Shown here: positions 15,230 through 16,077 of the stretch, piece by piece
How the letters are laid out: each line of letters starts with the position of its first letter
Numbering within the stretch: position 1 is the first letter of the stretch
NCBI GenBank assembly: GCA_020718925.1
Contig: DYRC01000053.1
Location: 1 to 16,077, forward strand
Reading direction: 5' to 3'
Source of the DNA: Desulfonema limicola
GTDB lineage: Bacteria; Desulfobacterota; Desulfobacteria; Desulfobacterales; DYRC01
Length of the DNA: 16,077 nucleotides
Notes under the pieces: model-generated
Database searches by the model: none
Told to the model about the DNA's origin: nothing
Seen by the model: the letters and a program-made list of their open reading frames with translations, nothing else
Program-made: the position numbers and the translations under genes

Positions 15230-15505
15230 TTACGCAGCCAGCAGGATTTCTTTGTCTCTCTGTCCGTTCGGCATAACCAAAAAATAATACCCGTAATCCA
15301 GCAGAATATCTATTGCTTTATTACCGGCAAATTTTATCAGTTCCATCTCTCTGTCCTCATCTTTCGGCGCGGTTACATTTATCCACAGAGTTTCAGGGTC
15401 TTCCGGGCTTTCCGTAATTTTGATGAATTCGACTTCGGGAAACTTTCTTCTGACAGATTTCATTATTTTTTTAATGAGTTCTTCCTGTTTGAAATTGATT
15501 CTCAT
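15230..15505 (-). CDS. Small partner protein of the HEPN gene (antitoxin candidate)
   Basis: A 91-residue acidic/basic cytoplasmic protein with an alpha-beta-beta-alpha look: a Lys-rich helix (EELIKKIMKSVRRKFPEV), strands EFIKIT and TLWINVTAP, an acidic turn (KDEDREMEL), a helix FAGNKAIDILLDYGY and a last strand YFLVMP. I associate this pattern with short hypotheticals found beside HEPN genes, but cannot name the family. It lacks the Gly-Ser-x-x-Arg-Gly nucleotidyltransferase motif, so it is not a normal MNT antitoxin. Its start overlaps the HEPN stop by 4 nt (ATGA), giving translational coupling. A role as antitoxin or regulator is inferred from position only. Confidence 0.75.
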   Translation of the reverse strand: MRINFKQEELIKKIMKSVRRKFPEVEFIKITESPEDPETLWINVTAPKDEDREMELIKFAGNKAIDILLDYGYYFLVMPNGQRDKEILLAA

Positions 15506-15876
15506 CTGTTTATCTCCTTTTCTATGAGTGTAAGCATTTCTTTTGCCATGAGAAGCTGTTCGGAAGCTCTCTTTCTGCTGATGTTTTCGGATTTGTAATC
15601 AGCCCAGTCTCTGATAATCTGCATATCCGGCAGATATGATTTCAGTTTTGTCGGATAGATTTTCCGGCTTCTGATCAGTTTACCGGCAAAATCGGCATGA
15701 ACCCATTTATGCTCAACTCTGTCTCTTTTTATGCCTTTATCCGCAAGCGCGGCAAGCGCAGCCTGCAAAGCAGCGTAATAGGCGCGATTCGCACAGGCGT
15801 CATAAAAGCCGTTATCAAGGCATAGTTGTGCAGCATTGAAGTTGTTTTTTGCTTTATAAAAGAATTCTGTTGTCAT
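15502..15876 (-). CDS. HEPN-domain protein, possible toxin RNase
   Basis: A 124-residue all-helical protein of the HEPN type: KAKNNFNAAQLCLDNGFYDA at 8-27, then NRAYYAALQAALAALAD (30-46), which is the typical second HEPN helix, and later IIRDWADYKSENISRKRASE (87-106). HEPN proteins of known function are often metal-independent RNases using an R-x4-6-H motif. Candidates here are R51-x4-H56 (RDRVEH) and R53-x6-H60, but these are in a basic stretch and cannot be confirmed by eye. It is the first gene of a two-gene operon with the 91-residue partner. AAGG lies 7 nt before ATG 15876, and the likely promoter is the duplicated one at 15963-15992, leaving an 80-nt leader. It could also be a non-toxic HEPN accessory protein. 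Confidence 0.8.
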   Translation of the reverse strand: MTTEFFYKAKNNFNAAQLCLDNGFYDACANRAYYAALQAALAALADKGIKRDRVEHKWVHADFAGKLIRSRKIYPTKLKSYLPDMQIIRDWADYKSENISRKRASEQLLMAKEMLTLIEKEINR

Positions 15877-15893
15877 AACAAGCCTTTTTTTAG

Positions 15894-15926
15894 TCAGGAT
15901 GCAAATCTCAGCATCAACCTTTTCAT
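15894..15926 (-). other. Ten-codon leader reading frame, relic of a beta-helix gene start
   Basis: ATG 15926 opens MKRLMLRFAS and stops at TGA 15894-15896, inside the leader of the HEPN operon. The sequence before it (AAAAAAACTGTTCCTATTG, then AAAACGCCATG) resembles the leader of the giant gene (AAAAAAAGTTGTTCTGATTG, then AAAACC), and MKRLM resembles MKKLL. It is best read as a leftover gene start. Whether it is translated is unknown. Confidence 0.4.
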
Positions 15927-15962
15927 GGCGTTTTCAATAGGAACAGTTTTTTTAGGATAAGA

Positions 15963-15992
15963 ATTATTGAATGAATGCGGGATGGTTGTCAA
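15963..15992 (-). promoter_or_regulatory. Promoter of the HEPN operon (copy 1 of a duplicated promoter)
   Basis: TTGACA (15987-15992) and AATAAT (15963-15968) lie 18 nt apart on the minus strand. Plus-strand GAATGAATGCGGGAT and GTCAAG match the promoter of the giant gene at 15185-15214, with the same spacing. It would start transcription near 15955 and read through the short leader frame into the HEPN gene. Confidence 0.65.
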
Positions 15993-16077
15993 GGGGATTT
16001 TTTTATCTGCGGCGAGTTTATGCAAGCCTTCTGCAACCCATATCTCATCACCGCTGACGGGCGGCTTATTGAGCGCA

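Larger units (their letters stand above)
15894..16077 (-). pseudogene. Fragment of a second beta-helix gene joined to a promoter region
   Basis: An open minus-strand frame enters from beyond the window and stops at 15894. Its first visible part reads VSGDEIWVAEG, nearly the same as VSGDEIWVAAG in the giant protein's beta-helix domain. It then departs from the family (LHKLAADKKIPLTTIPHSFN) because it runs into DNA that carries a promoter on the same strand. This looks like a truncated paralogue fused to non-coding DNA by recombination. Whether the upstream part is intact lies outside the window. Confidence 0.5.

Overview
The window looks like chromosome from a large, repeat-rich, sulfate-reducer-like Desulfobacterota genome (Desulfobacterales/Desulfonema type). 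This is inferred from gene style and is not proven. The signs are long secreted beta-helix/Fn3/Calx-beta-like proteins with Thr-Pro linkers, Hsp70 relatives, ferredoxin-type split glutamate synthase genes, many intergenic palindromes, and small HEPN cassettes. No rRNA, tRNA, CRISPR array, phage module or complete transposon was seen.

Layout. Positions 1-94 hold the 5' end of a minus-strand gene that leaves the window, with a perfect sigma70-type promoter at 121-149. Positions 150-1300 are a repeat-rich, gene-poor stretch with three kinds of palindromic element and a decayed remnant resembling a PD-(D/E)XK-like protein. Then come an ALDH7-family aldehyde dehydrogenase (1349-2881, +) with a 12-bp hairpin behind it, and an IS630-type remnant (about 2949-3548) that keeps only its helix-turn-helix reading frame. 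A GC-rich double-hairpin repeat and an MFS transporter (3696-4838, +) follow. A convergent 12-bp hairpin separates these from a long minus-strand block. Read in the direction of transcription, that block is: a cassette of HEPN protein plus a small partner (15876-15230), a 1508-residue secreted beta-helix protein (15131-10605), an Hsp70-family ATPase (10509-7837), a class II glutamine amidotransferase of the GltB1 type (7693-6563), and an FMN/Fe-S glutamate synthase domain of the GltB2 type (6599-4905).

How the genes work together. The two glutamate-synthase genes overlap by 37 nt and should act together: the first frees ammonia from glutamine, and the second uses FMN and Fe-S clusters to make glutamate from 2-oxoglutarate. 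No GltB3-like or NADPH subunit is visible, so a ferredoxin-type electron donor is plausible. The HEPN protein and its partner overlap by 4 nt and form a candidate toxin-antitoxin-like pair. The other genes look functionally independent.

Most notable observations. (1) The promoter and leader of the giant beta-helix gene are present twice, flanking the HEPN cassette, and a beta-helix gene remnant lies beyond the outer copy. (2) A GC-rich palindromic repeat found between genes at about 3420-3510 also sits in frame inside the GltB2-type gene, between its two ferredoxin-type clusters, and a shorter hairpin repeat sits in frame inside the Hsp70 gene. (3) The giant protein ends in a truncated-looking Gly-Gly-Cys-Phe-Ile tail. 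(4) The IS630 remnant has an intact promoter whose -10 box lies inside a 15-bp palindrome.
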